DNA of 6,587 bases from NCBI GenBank assembly GCA_016793525.1, contig JAEUJT010000331.1, positions 1 to 6,587 of the forward strand, given 5' to 3'. The notes below the pieces were generated by a model. It was not told where the DNA came from and did not search any database. It worked only from the letters and a program-made list of their open reading frames with translations. Shown here in pieces: positions 1-6,587 of this stretch. The first letter of the stretch is position 1; each line of letters begins with the position of its first letter. The DNA is from Archangium sp. GTDB lineage: Bacteria; Myxococcota; Myxococcia; Myxococcales; Myxococcaceae. The translations under genes and the position numbers were made by a program.

Positions 1-788
1 CCGGCGCGGCAGACGACCACGTCGCTGCCTCCGTAGACCTCGGCCATGTCGTCGATGAACTCGCGCACGTCGGCGTCGAACCCGCGCGCCGCGTACGCCT
101 GGCGAACGCGCTCGAGGTCGGCCTTGCCGGTCTGGTGGATGAAGCGCATCGAACCTTTGATCGGCTCCAGATGCTCGAGCGATTCGATGACCCGGGTGTT
201 GAGGCCCTGCGCGCCGAGGGAGCCGCCGAAGACCAAAATCGTGAAGCGCTCGTGCGCGACTTTCGGGCGGAGGAAGTTGTCGAGCAGCTTCTTGCGAATG
301 GGGTTGCCGAGCACCATCGCCCGCGCCGCCGGGACCACGCGCCGCACGTCGTCGAAGGAGAGGAAAATTCGGTCCACCAGCGCGCCGAGAATCCGGTTGG
401 TCAGACCCGGGAGCGCGTTCTGCTCTTGAATCGCAGTGGGGATTCGCAAAAGCCACGCGGCCAGCACCACGGGGCCCGACGAATAGCCGCCGACACCGAC
501 CACCACGTCGGGCCGGTACCGCATGTGAAACCGAAACGCGTACACGAAGCTCAGCGGCAGCGTCAGCAACCCGAGGAGCAGCTGCCAGGGGTTCATGCCC
601 TTCAGCCCGCGCGAGGGAATCGACTCGAAGACGAAACCGTTCTGCGGCACCACTCGTGCTTCCAACCCACGCGACGTGCCGACGAAGACCACGTCGTTTT
701 TCGGGTGGCGCGTCGTCACCTCCTCCGCCAGCGCGATGCCGGGGAAGAGGTGGCCGCCTGTACCGCCACCGGCGATGAGCACTCTCAC
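1..788 (-). CDS. murG: MurG, lipid II-forming UDP-GlcNAc transferase (3' end beyond window)
   Basis: MurG transfers GlcNAc from UDP-GlcNAc to lipid I, giving lipid II, at the inner face of the cytoplasmic membrane. From a GTG start at 788, 262 complete codons are visible before the window edge; the family is usually about 355-380 residues, so roughly 100 C-terminal residues are missing. Visible motifs: the glycine-rich loop GGGTGGH (7-13), GVGGYSSGP (98-106), EQNALPGLTNR (122-132), GNPIR (161-165), the second-domain loop GGSLGAQ (188-194), HQTGK (218-222), FIDDM (244-248) and DVVVCRA (256-262). The first domain is therefore complete and the UDP-GlcNAc-binding second domain is cut. The GTG start shares 4 bp (GTGA) with the ftsW stop, which fixes the start and implies coupled translation. 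A GAGGG at 798-802 lies 9 nt upstream. Identification is firm; no frame disruption is seen. Confidence 0.97.
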   Translation of the reverse strand, partial: MRVLIAGGGTGGHLFPGIALAEEVTTRHPKNDVVFVGTSRGLEARVVPQNGFVFESIPSRGLKGMNPWQLLLGLLTLPLSFVYAFRFHMRYRPDVVVGVGGYSSGPVVLAAWLLRIPTAIQEQNALPGLTNRILGALVDRIFLSFDDVRRVVPAARAMVLGNPIRKKLLDNFLRPKVAHERFTILVFGGSLGAQGLNTRVIESLEHLEPIKGSMRFIHQTGKADLERVRQAYAARGFDADVREFIDDMAEVYGGSDVVVCRA

Positions 789-1966
789 GCGGGCACGCCC
801 TCGGGCAGATCGCCCGACTCGGCACGGGAGGCCTTCGTGACTTTCGACCGTCGACCGCTCGAGGGCTCCACCGCGCCGCTGATGCTGAGCAGCACGCCGG
901 CCGCGCCCATGAGCACGATGAGCGAGCTCCCTCCGTACGAAATGAACGGCAGCGTCAGGCCCTTGGTCGGCACCAGGCCCATGGCGACGAACATGTTCAC
1001 CACCGCTTGGAAGGCGATCAGCGTGGTGACGCCGAGGCCGAGGTACGTGCCGAAGGGCTCCGGAGCCTGGAGCGCCGCCCGCAGCCCGCGCCAGATGATC
1101 ACGCCGTAGAGCATGATCACGAAGGCCACGCCGAGCAGGCCGAGCTCTTCGCCGATGATGCTGAAGATGAAGTCGGTGTGTGCCTCGGGGAGGAAATAGC
1201 GCTTCTGCCGCCCGTCGCCGAGCCCGAGGCCGGTGAGCCCTCCAGAGCCGATGGACATCAGCGACTCCGCCACCTGGTAGCCCGAGCCCTGGCGATTGGC
1301 CCACGGGTCGAGGAACGCGGTGACGCGCTTCATGCGGTACTCCGACGTGGCGATGGCGGTGTACGCGAAGGGAATCGCCAGCAGCACCGAGCCGACCAGG
1401 TACGACAACTTCGCGCCCGCGGCGAAGAGCATCACGAACAACAGCACGAGCAGGCCCACCGAGCTGCCGAAGTCGGGCTCGAGCATGCACAGCAGCACCA
1501 ACACACCGGCGATGCCCAGGTGCGGCAGGAAGCCGATGGAGAAGCTCTTCACTTTCTCCCGCTTCTTCGCGAGCGAATACGAGAGGTAGACCACCCACGC
1601 GAACTTGCAGATCTCCGCTGGCTGCAACGAGACGCCCGGGATTCGCAGCCACCGCTTCGCGCCGCCGACCGACGTGCCGAGGCCGGGAATGACGACTGCC
1701 ACCAACAGAATGATGCTGACGATGAGCAGCGGGTACGCGAGGCGCGCCAACCGCCGGTAGCCGAGCTTGAGCGCCGCCACCATCGCGAGGAGCCCGATGC
1801 CGGCCGCCACCGCCTGCCGTTTCACGAAATGAAAGCCGTCGCCCAGCTTGTCGTGTGCGGTGATCGCGCTGGCCGAATAGACCATCACCAGCCCGAAGCC
1901 GACGAGCAGCAGCACGGCGCTCAGCAGCAGTGGGTCGTACGTCAATCGTCGGGAGTCTTGGCTCAC
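785..1966 (-). CDS. ftsW: FtsW, SEDS-family septal peptidoglycan glycosyltransferase
   Basis: FtsW is the integral membrane SEDS protein that polymerises lipid II into glycan strands at the septum, working with the class B PBP FtsI. The 393-residue product has about ten hydrophobic segments (roughly 12-34, 50-67, 76-96, 119-133, 148-162, 168-184, 188-207, 274-294, 307-331, 343-364) and a short polar tail from about 365. Family motifs visible: YSAS (30-33), GGAKRWLRIPG (101-111), SLQPAEICK (113-121), EPDFGS (163-168), LPEAHTDFIFSIIGEELG (259-276) and LPFISYGGSS (339-348). Asp265 in HTDFIF matches the essential catalytic acid of SEDS enzymes. RodA shares these motifs; the FtsW call rests on the dcw position between murD and murG. 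The start is GTG, overlapping the murD stop by 4 bp (GTGA), with GGTGAGG (1972-1978) 5 nt upstream. The downstream murG overlaps by 4 bp as well. Confidence 0.96.
   Translation of the reverse strand: MSQDSRRLTYDPLLLSAVLLLVGFGLVMVYSASAITAHDKLGDGFHFVKRQAVAAGIGLLAMVAALKLGYRRLARLAYPLLIVSIILLVAVVIPGLGTSVGGAKRWLRIPGVSLQPAEICKFAWVVYLSYSLAKKREKVKSFSIGFLPHLGIAGVLVLLCMLEPDFGSSVGLLVLLFVMLFAAGAKLSYLVGSVLLAIPFAYTAIATSEYRMKRVTAFLDPWANRQGSGYQVAESLMSIGSGGLTGLGLGDGRQKRYFLPEAHTDFIFSIIGEELGLLGVAFVIMLYGVIIWRGLRAALQAPEPFGTYLGLGVTTLIAFQAVVNMFVAMGLVPTKGLTLPFISYGGSSLIVLMGAAGVLLSISGAVEPSSGRRSKVTKASRAESGDLPEGVPA
798..802 (-). promoter_or_regulatory. Shine-Dalgarno site for murG (GTG start)
   Basis: GAGGG on the minus strand lies 9 nt before the murG GTG, inside the 3' end of ftsW. 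The distance is normal, and it supports starting murG at the GTGA overlap, which places the GGGTGGH loop at residues 7-13 as expected for MurG. Confidence 0.5.
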
Positions 1967-3387
1967 AGCGCCCTCACCAGCGTTTTGAAGGTGTCACCGC
2001 GGTGCTCGAAATGGTCGAACTGGTCGTACGAAGCGCAGGCCGGAGACAGCAGCACCGTGTCTCCAGCGACCGCGACTTCTTTCGCGCGCGCGACTGCTTT
2101 TTCCAGCGTGCCGCAGGCCTCGACGGTGGTCTCGCTGGCGAACGCGGTGGCAATGGCCGGAGCGTCGGCGCCGATGGTCAGCACACCGCGCAACTTGCCC
2201 TTCGCCGCCTGCACGAGCGGGGCGTACGGAGCGCCCTTCCCTTTTCCACCGGCGATGAGCCACACCCGACCCGCGAGCGCGTTCAACGCCACGAGCGACG
2301 AATCGACGTTGGTCGCCTTTGAATCGTTGATCCACTCCACGCCGCCGACGTCGCGAACGAACTCCAAGCGGTGCGGCAACCCGGGGAACGAATCGAGGCC
2401 GCGCTGAACGACTTCGGCCGGCACGCCCGCGAGCGAGGCCAACATCGCCGCCGCCATGGCGTTCTGCAGGTTGTGCGCGCCACGGAGCGCCCGGTTCGCG
2501 ACCCGGTACGTCACGCCGTCGAACGAGAACGACTCCGAGCTCGTGGCGCGCGCTTCGGCCGCTTGCTCCGCGTGGAGCGTGAAGCGGTACACCGTCACCT
2601 TCGCCTGCTTCGCCAGCTCGACCACGTGGGGGTCGTCGCCGTTGATCACCGCGAAGCCGTTGGCCGGTTGCGTGCGGAAAATTCGCGCCTTCGCCGCGCC
2701 GTAGTCGACGTGTGAGGCGTAGCGGTCCAAATGGTCTGGCGTGAGGTTCAAAATCGCGCTGCCGAGCAGCTCCGCCGTGTCCATTCCCTCGAGCTGAAAC
2801 GAGGAGAGCTCCACCACGTGCATCGCGTAGCCGCGCCGCGCCGGGTCGACGTACGCGGTGGTGAATGCCGTGCCCAAGTTGCCACCGACGAACGAGTCCG
2901 ACTGGTGCAGCGTGATGATGTGCCCGAGGAGCGCCGTCGTCGTGCTCTTCCCGTTGGTGCCGGTGATGCCGAGAATCGGCCCCGCTCCAGCGCCACGGAA
3001 ACGCCAGGCGAGCTCGATCTCCCCGTACACCGGCACTCCGGCGGCACGTGCGGCTGCCAACTCCGGCTTCGAGAGCGGCACGCCAGGGCTCACCACCACG
3101 GCCGCTGCGCCTTCCCAATACCTCGCGGGAAAGGCACCTGCGCTCAGCTCGAAGTGCCGAGAGCTGAACTTCACCGACGAATTGGGGTTCTCATCAATTG
3201 CGAGCACATGAGCGCCGCGTCGCAGCAGCAGGTCGACGGCGCCCACGCCGCTCTTCCCCAGGCCCACCACCACGAACCGCTTGCCCAGCAAGGTCCCGTG
3301 CGTGGGCTCCTTCTCGAGCTCGGCCTCGATCGCGCGCTGCGTCGCCCGTTTCTGAGCCAACTCCTGCTTGCGCGTCTTGGCGTTCAT
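1963..3387 (-). CDS. murD: MurD, UDP-N-acetylmuramoyl-L-alanine:D-glutamate ligase
   Basis: MurD is the cytoplasmic ATP-dependent ligase adding D-glutamate to UDP-MurNAc-L-Ala. The 474-residue frame has all three Mur ligase domains: the Rossmann loop VGLGKSG (41-47) for UDP-MurNAc, the ATP P-loop TGTNGKSTT (142-150), NLTPDHLDRY (214-223), Lys233 in YGAAKARIF as the likely carbamylated lysine, GAHNLQN (303-309), INDSKATN (353-360), and the MurD-type C-terminal signature LSPACASYDQFDHFEHRG (447-464). These separate it from MurC, MurE and MurF. The ATG at 3387 overlaps the mraY stop (ATGA) but has no evident Shine-Dalgarno. It gives about 30 charged residues (KTRKQELAQKRATQRAIEAE from residue 4) ahead of the usual MurD beginning; E. 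coli MurD is 438 residues. A TTG at 3291 (residue 33) with AAGGAG 15 nt upstream would give a family-length protein. I keep the ATG because of the coupled overlap, but the start is uncertain. Confidence 0.96.
   Translation of the reverse strand: MNAKTRKQELAQKRATQRAIEAELEKEPTHGTLLGKRFVVVGLGKSGVGAVDLLLRRGAHVLAIDENPNSSVKFSSRHFELSAGAFPARYWEGAAAVVVSPGVPLSKPELAAARAAGVPVYGEIELAWRFRGAGAGPILGITGTNGKSTTTALLGHIITLHQSDSFVGGNLGTAFTTAYVDPARRGYAMHVVELSSFQLEGMDTAELLGSAILNLTPDHLDRYASHVDYGAAKARIFRTQPANGFAVINGDDPHVVELAKQAKVTVYRFTLHAEQAAEARATSSESFSFDGVTYRVANRALRGAHNLQNAMAAAMLASLAGVPAEVVQRGLDSFPGLPHRLEFVRDVGGVEWINDSKATNVDSSLVALNALAGRVWLIAGGKGKGAPYAPLVQAAKGKLRGVLTIGADAPAIATAFASETTVEACGTLEKAVARAKEVAVAGDTVLLSPACASYDQFDHFEHRGDTFKTLVRAL
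1972..1978 (-). promoter_or_regulatory. Shine-Dalgarno site for ftsW (GTG start)
   Basis: GGTGAGG on the minus strand sits 5 nt before the GTG start of ftsW, within the final codons of murD. It is a near match to the anti-16S core and supports the non-ATG start that overlaps the murD stop as GTGA. Confidence 0.5.
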
Positions 3388-4538
3388 CGCAGCTTGAGCG
3401 ACGCGAGCGCGACGCCCCCCAGGATCACCGAGACGATCCAGAAACGAATGACGATCTTCGTCTCCGACATGCCGAGCTTCTCGAAGTGGTGGTGCAGCGG
3501 CGCCATTTTGAAGACGCGTTTGCCGGTGGTCTTGAAGCTGACGACCTGAATCATCACGGAGAGGATCTCCGCGAGAAACACGCCGTGAATGATCGCGCTG
3601 ACGAGCTCGTTTTTGCTGAGCATCGCCACGCTGCCGAGCGCGCCACCGAGGGCCAGGGAGCCCACGTCACCCATGAACACGCTCGCCGGGTGCGCGTTGA
3701 ACCAGAGGAAGCTGACGCCAGCGCCCATGATGGAGGCACAGAAGACGGCGAGCTCGTCACCGCCTTCCACGGCCGCGATGCCCAAGTACTTGTGCACCGG
3801 CACGCCCACCATGTGCCCGTTCACCATGTCGGCGATCTCGAGCCCGGTGCCGGCGACGTAGCAGAGCACCGTGAACACCAGCGCCGCGATCATCGTCGGA
3901 GCGATGGCCAGGCCGTCGAGCCCGTCGGTCATGTTCACCGCGTTCGAGGTGCCCACCACCACGAACCAGGCGAAGAGCACGTAGAGCCAACCGAGGTCGG
4001 GGTTCGCGTAGCGCAGCGGCACGAAAGGCACCGTCAGCTTGGTGTCGATGAGCAGGTGCGGCGTTCCCCCCGTCCAGTCGCACATCAGGCCGAACACCCC
4101 GACGAGGAAAAACGCGGTCTGCAGCACCATCTTGTAGCGGCCAGCGAGGCCCTTGGAGTTGCGCTTCGACAGCTTCATCCAGTCGTCGAGGAAGCCCGTG
4201 AAGCCGTAGCCGAGCGTCATCAACAGCGCGACCCACACGATGCGCGAGCTCAGGTCGGCGAAGAGCAACGTGCCGGCGGTGACGCTGAGCAGAATGAGCG
4301 TGCCACCGAGCGTCGGCGTGCCCTTCTTCTTCTGGTGCGACTCCGGCGTGTCTTCACGCACGTTGCTCTGGCCGTGCTGCTGAATGCGCAGCCGGTTGAT
4401 GAGCGACGGGCCGACGAGCATGCCGATGACCAGCGACGAGACGCCGCCGGCGATGATGCGAAACGTCGGGTACTTGAGGAAGTTGAGCCAGCGGCCGAGA
4501 TCGCCGTCTTTCAGCCACTCGTAGAGCAGGTAGAGCAT
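3384..4538 (-). CDS. mraY: MraY, phospho-MurNAc-pentapeptide translocase (lipid I synthase)
   Basis: MraY is the polytopic membrane enzyme that transfers phospho-MurNAc-pentapeptide from the UDP precursor to undecaprenyl phosphate, forming lipid I. The 384-residue product has about ten membrane segments (roughly 26-44, 77-94, 99-117, 135-152, 182-200, 211-230, 263-282, 287-306, 312-334, 364-382). Diagnostic motifs: TPESHQKKKGTPTLGG (64-79), the aspartate pair FLDDW (116-120), NAVNMTDGLDGLA (199-211), FNAHPASVFMGDVGS (280-294, Asp291 matching the third essential aspartate), and MAPLHHHFE (345-353). It is about 24 residues longer than E. coli MraY (360), mostly from a longer segment at about 231-260 between membrane segments 6 and 7. 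The start ATG lies one base after the murF stop, with AGGAG (4551-4555) 12 nt upstream inside the murF end; its stop overlaps the murD start by 4 bp. All catalytic residues are present. Confidence 0.97.
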   Translation of the reverse strand: MLYLLYEWLKDGDLGRWLNFLKYPTFRIIAGGVSSLVIGMLVGPSLINRLRIQQHGQSNVREDTPESHQKKKGTPTLGGTLILLSVTAGTLLFADLSSRIVWVALLMTLGYGFTGFLDDWMKLSKRNSKGLAGRYKMVLQTAFFLVGVFGLMCDWTGGTPHLLIDTKLTVPFVPLRYANPDLGWLYVLFAWFVVVGTSNAVNMTDGLDGLAIAPTMIAALVFTVLCYVAGTGLEIADMVNGHMVGVPVHKYLGIAAVEGGDELAVFCASIMGAGVSFLWFNAHPASVFMGDVGSLALGGALGSVAMLSKNELVSAIIHGVFLAEILSVMIQVVSFKTTGKRVFKMAPLHHHFEKLGMSETKIVIRFWIVSVILGGVALASLKLR

Positions 4539-4539
4539 G

Positions 4540-5940
4540 TCAGTGCGCTGCTCCTGCAGAGGTGGTGCCGGTGAGCGCCTCGACCACGCGCTCCAACTTC
4601 ATGCCGCGGCTGCCCTTCACCAACACCACGTCGTGCGGCTTCAGCTCCGCCTTGAGCCACGCCACCAGCGTCGCCACGTCGTCGAAGTGCTGCGCCGCGG
4701 CGCCGAGCTTCTTCGCCGCCACCGCCGTCGACTGCACCGTGCGCGGGCCGAAGAAGGCCACCCGCGCCGCGCGCTCCGAGGCGTCGATGCCGAGCTGCAC
4801 GTGCCCCCGCGCCTCGTCGCTCCCGAGCTCCAACATGTCGCCCAACACCGCGATGGCCCGCCCTTCACTCGCCAGAATGTGGAGCGTCTCCAGCGCCGCG
4901 GTCATCGAGGCCGGGTTTGCGTTGTAGCAATCGTCGATCACCGTCACCCCGCCCGGAGCGTCATGCAGCTGCAACCGCCGCGCATGGGCCTGCGCCGCCT
5001 CGAGCCCGCGCACGCACTCCTCTGGCCGGTAGCCGAGCGCGAGCCCCATGGCGAAGGCACCGGCCGCGTTCATCGCGTTGTGAAAGCCGACCAGCCGCAG
5101 CGCCACCGGGTAGTCGCGGCTCTGGAAACGCACGGTGAGCGACAGCCCATCGCGCCCCTGCGCGTCGACCGCGGCCAAGCGCACATCTGCCGAGTCGCTC
5201 CGACCGAAGGTCATCACCGAGGCCTTGAGCGTCTTCGCGCGTGCGGCGATTCGTTCGTCGTCGGCGTTGACGATGGCCGTGGCACCCGCCCCCAGTCCGC
5301 GGAAGAGCTCCGTCTTCGCTTCAGCGACGCCCTCGATGCTGCCGACGCCCTCGATGTGGGCGGGTTGCACGATGGTGATGAGGCCGGCGTTCGGCCGCGC
5401 GATCTCGGTCAGGCGAGAAATCTCCCCCGCATGGTTCATGCCCATCTCGACGATGGCCGCCACGTGCCGGCGCTCCAGGTTGAACAGCGTGAGCGGCACG
5501 CCAACTTCGTTGTTCAAATTGCCCTGCGTCTTCAGCGCCGGGCCGCGGGTCTCGAGAATGGCGCCGATCAGCTCCTTCGTCGTCGTCTTCCCGTTGGAGC
5601 CCGTCACCGCGCCGACGGGAATCGAGAAGCGGTCGCGGTGCGCTCGAGCGAGCTGCCCCAACGCGACGAGCGTGTCGTTCACCTCGAACACCGCCGTGCC
5701 CGCGGGCACCACGCCCCGAGGGTGGCCCTTCTGTACGACGACGCCAGACGCTCCCGCCTTCACTGCTTGGTCGAGGAGCGTGTGCGCATCGAAGCGCTCC
5801 CCTTTCAGCGCGACGAACAGCGCCCCAGGCACCATCGCCCGGCTGTCGGTCACCACCGCGTCGAACGACGCCGACACTTCTCCCGACGCCTGCGCGCCCG
5901 TCGCCTTCAGCACCTCGGCCTGGGAGAAGCTCGCTGCCAT
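4540..5940 (-). CDS. murF: MurF, UDP-MurNAc-tripeptide:D-Ala-D-Ala ligase
   Basis: MurF is the cytoplasmic ATP-dependent ligase that adds the D-Ala-D-Ala dipeptide to UDP-MurNAc-tripeptide, completing the pentapeptide used by MraY. The 466-residue product (E. coli 452) shows the MurE/MurF-type N-terminal domain motif TDSR (31-34) with GALFVALKGERFDAH (39-53), the ATP P-loop VTGSNGKTTTK (112-122), GNLNNEVGVP (140-149), EMGMNHAGEI (165-174), HIEGVGSIEGVAEAK (195-209, Lys209 as the likely carbamylated lysine), VIDDCYNANPASM (334-346), LGDMLELG (366-373) and VKGSRGMKLE (441-450). GNLNNEVGVP and DDCYNANP are typical of MurF. Just before His195 the sequence reads ITIVQPAH, where many MurFs have an Asn at the first I-V position. 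ATG at 5940 follows the murE stop by 5 bp, with only a weak AGG (5945-5947) in front, so coupling to murE translation is likely. Confidence 0.97.
   Translation of the reverse strand: MAASFSQAEVLKATGAQASGEVSASFDAVVTDSRAMVPGALFVALKGERFDAHTLLDQAVKAGASGVVVQKGHPRGVVPAGTAVFEVNDTLVALGQLARAHRDRFSIPVGAVTGSNGKTTTKELIGAILETRGPALKTQGNLNNEVGVPLTLFNLERRHVAAIVEMGMNHAGEISRLTEIARPNAGLITIVQPAHIEGVGSIEGVAEAKTELFRGLGAGATAIVNADDERIAARAKTLKASVMTFGRSDSADVRLAAVDAQGRDGLSLTVRFQSRDYPVALRLVGFHNAMNAAGAFAMGLALGYRPEECVRGLEAAQAHARRLQLHDAPGGVTVIDDCYNANPASMTAALETLHILASEGRAIAVLGDMLELGSDEARGHVQLGIDASERAARVAFFGPRTVQSTAVAAKKLGAAAQHFDDVATLVAWLKAELKPHDVVLVKGSRGMKLERVVEALTGTTSAGAAH
4551..4555 (-). promoter_or_regulatory. Shine-Dalgarno site for mraY
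   Basis: On the minus strand the bases read AGGAG, 12 nt before the mraY ATG. The site lies inside the last codons of murF, so terminating murF ribosomes would pass over it just before the mraY start. The spacing is a little long but the match is good, and it supports the chosen mraY start. Confidence 0.55.
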
Positions 5941-5945
5941 GGCGC

Positions 5946-6587
5946 CTAGACCCCGAGCGCCTTCTTCGCTTCAGCGATGTCGTCGAACGGCTTCTTCTCG
6001 CCGTTCTGCTCCTGCGTGGCCTCGTGGCCCTTGCCGGCGACGAGCACCGTGTCGCCCTCTTTCGCCAGCGAGACCGCGAGCGCGATGGCCGCCGCGCGAT
6101 CGGCCTCGACCAAATACCCACGCTCACCGGTGCGCGCCTTGGCCGGGCTCATGCGCCGCAGGCCGCCCTTCTCGAGGCCCGGAGTGATCTCCGCGATGAT
6201 GTCATCGGGGTCTTCACCGCGCGGGTTGTCTGACGTGACGATGGGCACGTCGGCCTGCGCCGCGACCTCACCCATCAACGGCCGCTTGCCCGCGTCGCGC
6301 TCTCCGCCGCAGCCAAACACCACGAAGACCTTGTTCTTGGTGATGCCGCGCGCCGACTCGAGCGCCTTGGCCAGCGCGTCGTCGGTGTGCGCGTAGTCGA
6401 TGAGCACGTTGATGCCCTTGCCCTCGACGCGCTCCATGCGGCCGGGCACCCGGGTGACGCGCTCGATGCCGTCTTGCACGTCGCGGCGACCGGCGCCGAA
6501 GCCCAGCGCGATGCCCGCGGCGGTGAGAATGTTGTCGAGGTTGTGCGCACCGACCAGCTTGCTCTTCACCGGAATGTCGCCGGCCGG
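5946..6587 (-). CDS. murE: MurE, UDP-MurNAc-L-Ala-D-Glu:meso-diaminopimelate ligase (5' end beyond window)
   Basis: MurE adds the third residue of the peptidoglycan stem peptide in the cytoplasm. Only the last 213 residues are in the window (family usually about 490-500), so the UDP-binding N-terminal domain and the ATP P-loop lie outside. The frame is open to the edge at 6587; a GTG at 6569 is internal and is not a start. Visible in the fragment, numbered from its first codon: GAHNLDN (13-19), VPGRMERV (47-54), VLIDYAHTDDAL (61-72), FGCGGERDAGKRPLMGEVA (91-109), TSDNPRGEDPDDI (118-130), AGKGHEATQ (184-192) and PFDDIAEAKKAL (200-211). DNPR (120-123), with the Gly and Glu of GKGHE, is the pattern of meso-DAP-adding MurE; lysine-adding enzymes differ there. 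This assigns DAP-type peptidoglycan. The gene ends with TAG, 5 bp before murF. Confidence 0.96.
   Translation of the reverse strand, partial: PAGDIPVKSKLVGAHNLDNILTAAGIALGFGAGRRDVQDGIERVTRVPGRMERVEGKGINVLIDYAHTDDALAKALESARGITKNKVFVVFGCGGERDAGKRPLMGEVAAQADVPIVTSDNPRGEDPDDIIAEITPGLEKGGLRRMSPAKARTGERGYLVEADRAAAIALAVSLAKEGDTVLVAGKGHEATQEQNGEKKPFDDIAEAKKALGV

Noticed and set aside
135..1109. Plus-strand open frame of 324 codons opposite murG and the ftsW end
   Set aside because: The minus strand reads as an uninterrupted MurG with all expected motifs; the plus frame has no domain and spans a gene junction.
1007..2407. Long open frame on the plus strand (466 codons) opposite ftsW and murD
   Set aside because: It crosses the ftsW/murD junction antisense to two clear genes, is extremely rich in Arg, His, Glu and Ala, and has no recognisable domain. 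Such frames arise from G/C-biased third positions of the real genes.
3198..4574. Plus-strand open frame of 458 codons opposite mraY and the ends of murD and murF
   Set aside because: Composition dominated by Arg, His, Glu and Ala and the complete antisense overlap with catalytically intact mraY mark it as a shadow.
5325..5356. Direct repeat of 14 bases (5325-5338 and 5343-5356, period 18)
   Set aside because: It encodes the two halves of the conserved EGVGSIEGV segment of MurF, a motif that repeats at the protein level in the family, so no separate function is needed.
2938..5604. Similar sequences at 2938-2964 and 5578-5604, resembling a dispersed repeat
   Set aside because: Both encode the ATP P-loop (TGTNGKSTT in MurD, TGSNGKTTT in MurF). 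The likeness is homology between paralogous Mur ligases, not a mobile or regulatory repeat.
4537..5949. Plus-strand open frame of 470 codons almost exactly opposite murF
   Set aside because: The matching extent looks striking, but the product is low-complexity Arg/His-rich sequence without motifs, and murF shows every family motif. Codon bias explains it.
5946..6569. A start for a 207-residue protein at the GTG at 6569
   Set aside because: The frame stays open to the window edge and the codons upstream continue the MurE central domain just before GAHNLDN, so this GTG is an internal valine of a truncated murE.

Overview
The window is a contiguous piece of a bacterial division and cell wall (dcw) gene cluster. 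All genes lie on the minus strand. Read in the direction of transcription (high to low coordinates) the order is murE (5' end cut off) - murF - mraY - murD - ftsW - murG (3' end cut off), which is the classic conserved dcw order. I found only 6 bases outside genes (4539 and 5941-5945). There is no room for internal promoters, terminators, RNA genes or mobile elements outside coding sequence, and I saw none inside it. No stretch over 300 bases lacks a gene.

The DNA is strongly GC-rich with G/C-dominated third positions, which leaves long open frames on the opposite strand; I treat these as shadows. Protein style (MraY beginning MLYLLYEWLKDGDLGRW, a 384-residue MraY, MurD with a charged N-terminal extension) and the base composition suggest a Myxococcota (deltaproteobacterial-type) genome, perhaps of the Myxococcus/Archangium side. 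That is an impression from memory of such proteins, not a search result. The organism should be Gram-negative with meso-diaminopimelate peptidoglycan, because MurE carries the DNPR motif.

Layout: 6587-5946 murE C-terminal part; 5940-4540 murF; 4538-3384 mraY; 3387-1963 murD; 1966-785 ftsW; 788-1 murG N-terminal part. The spacings are 5 bp, 1 bp, then three consecutive 4-bp start/stop overlaps (ATGA, GTGA, GTGA), so the set is very probably one transcript with translational coupling.

Together the genes cover most of the cytoplasmic and membrane steps of peptidoglycan precursor synthesis. MurD, MurE and MurF add D-Glu, meso-DAP and D-Ala-D-Ala to UDP-MurNAc-L-Ala. MraY moves the pentapeptide sugar onto undecaprenyl phosphate (lipid I). 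MurG adds GlcNAc (lipid II). FtsW polymerises lipid II at the division site. I did not find a new biological system here. The points worth a second look are modest: an N-terminal extension or ambiguous start of MurD, a loop insertion in MraY, a substitution near the conserved MurF histidine, and the run of coupled junctions.
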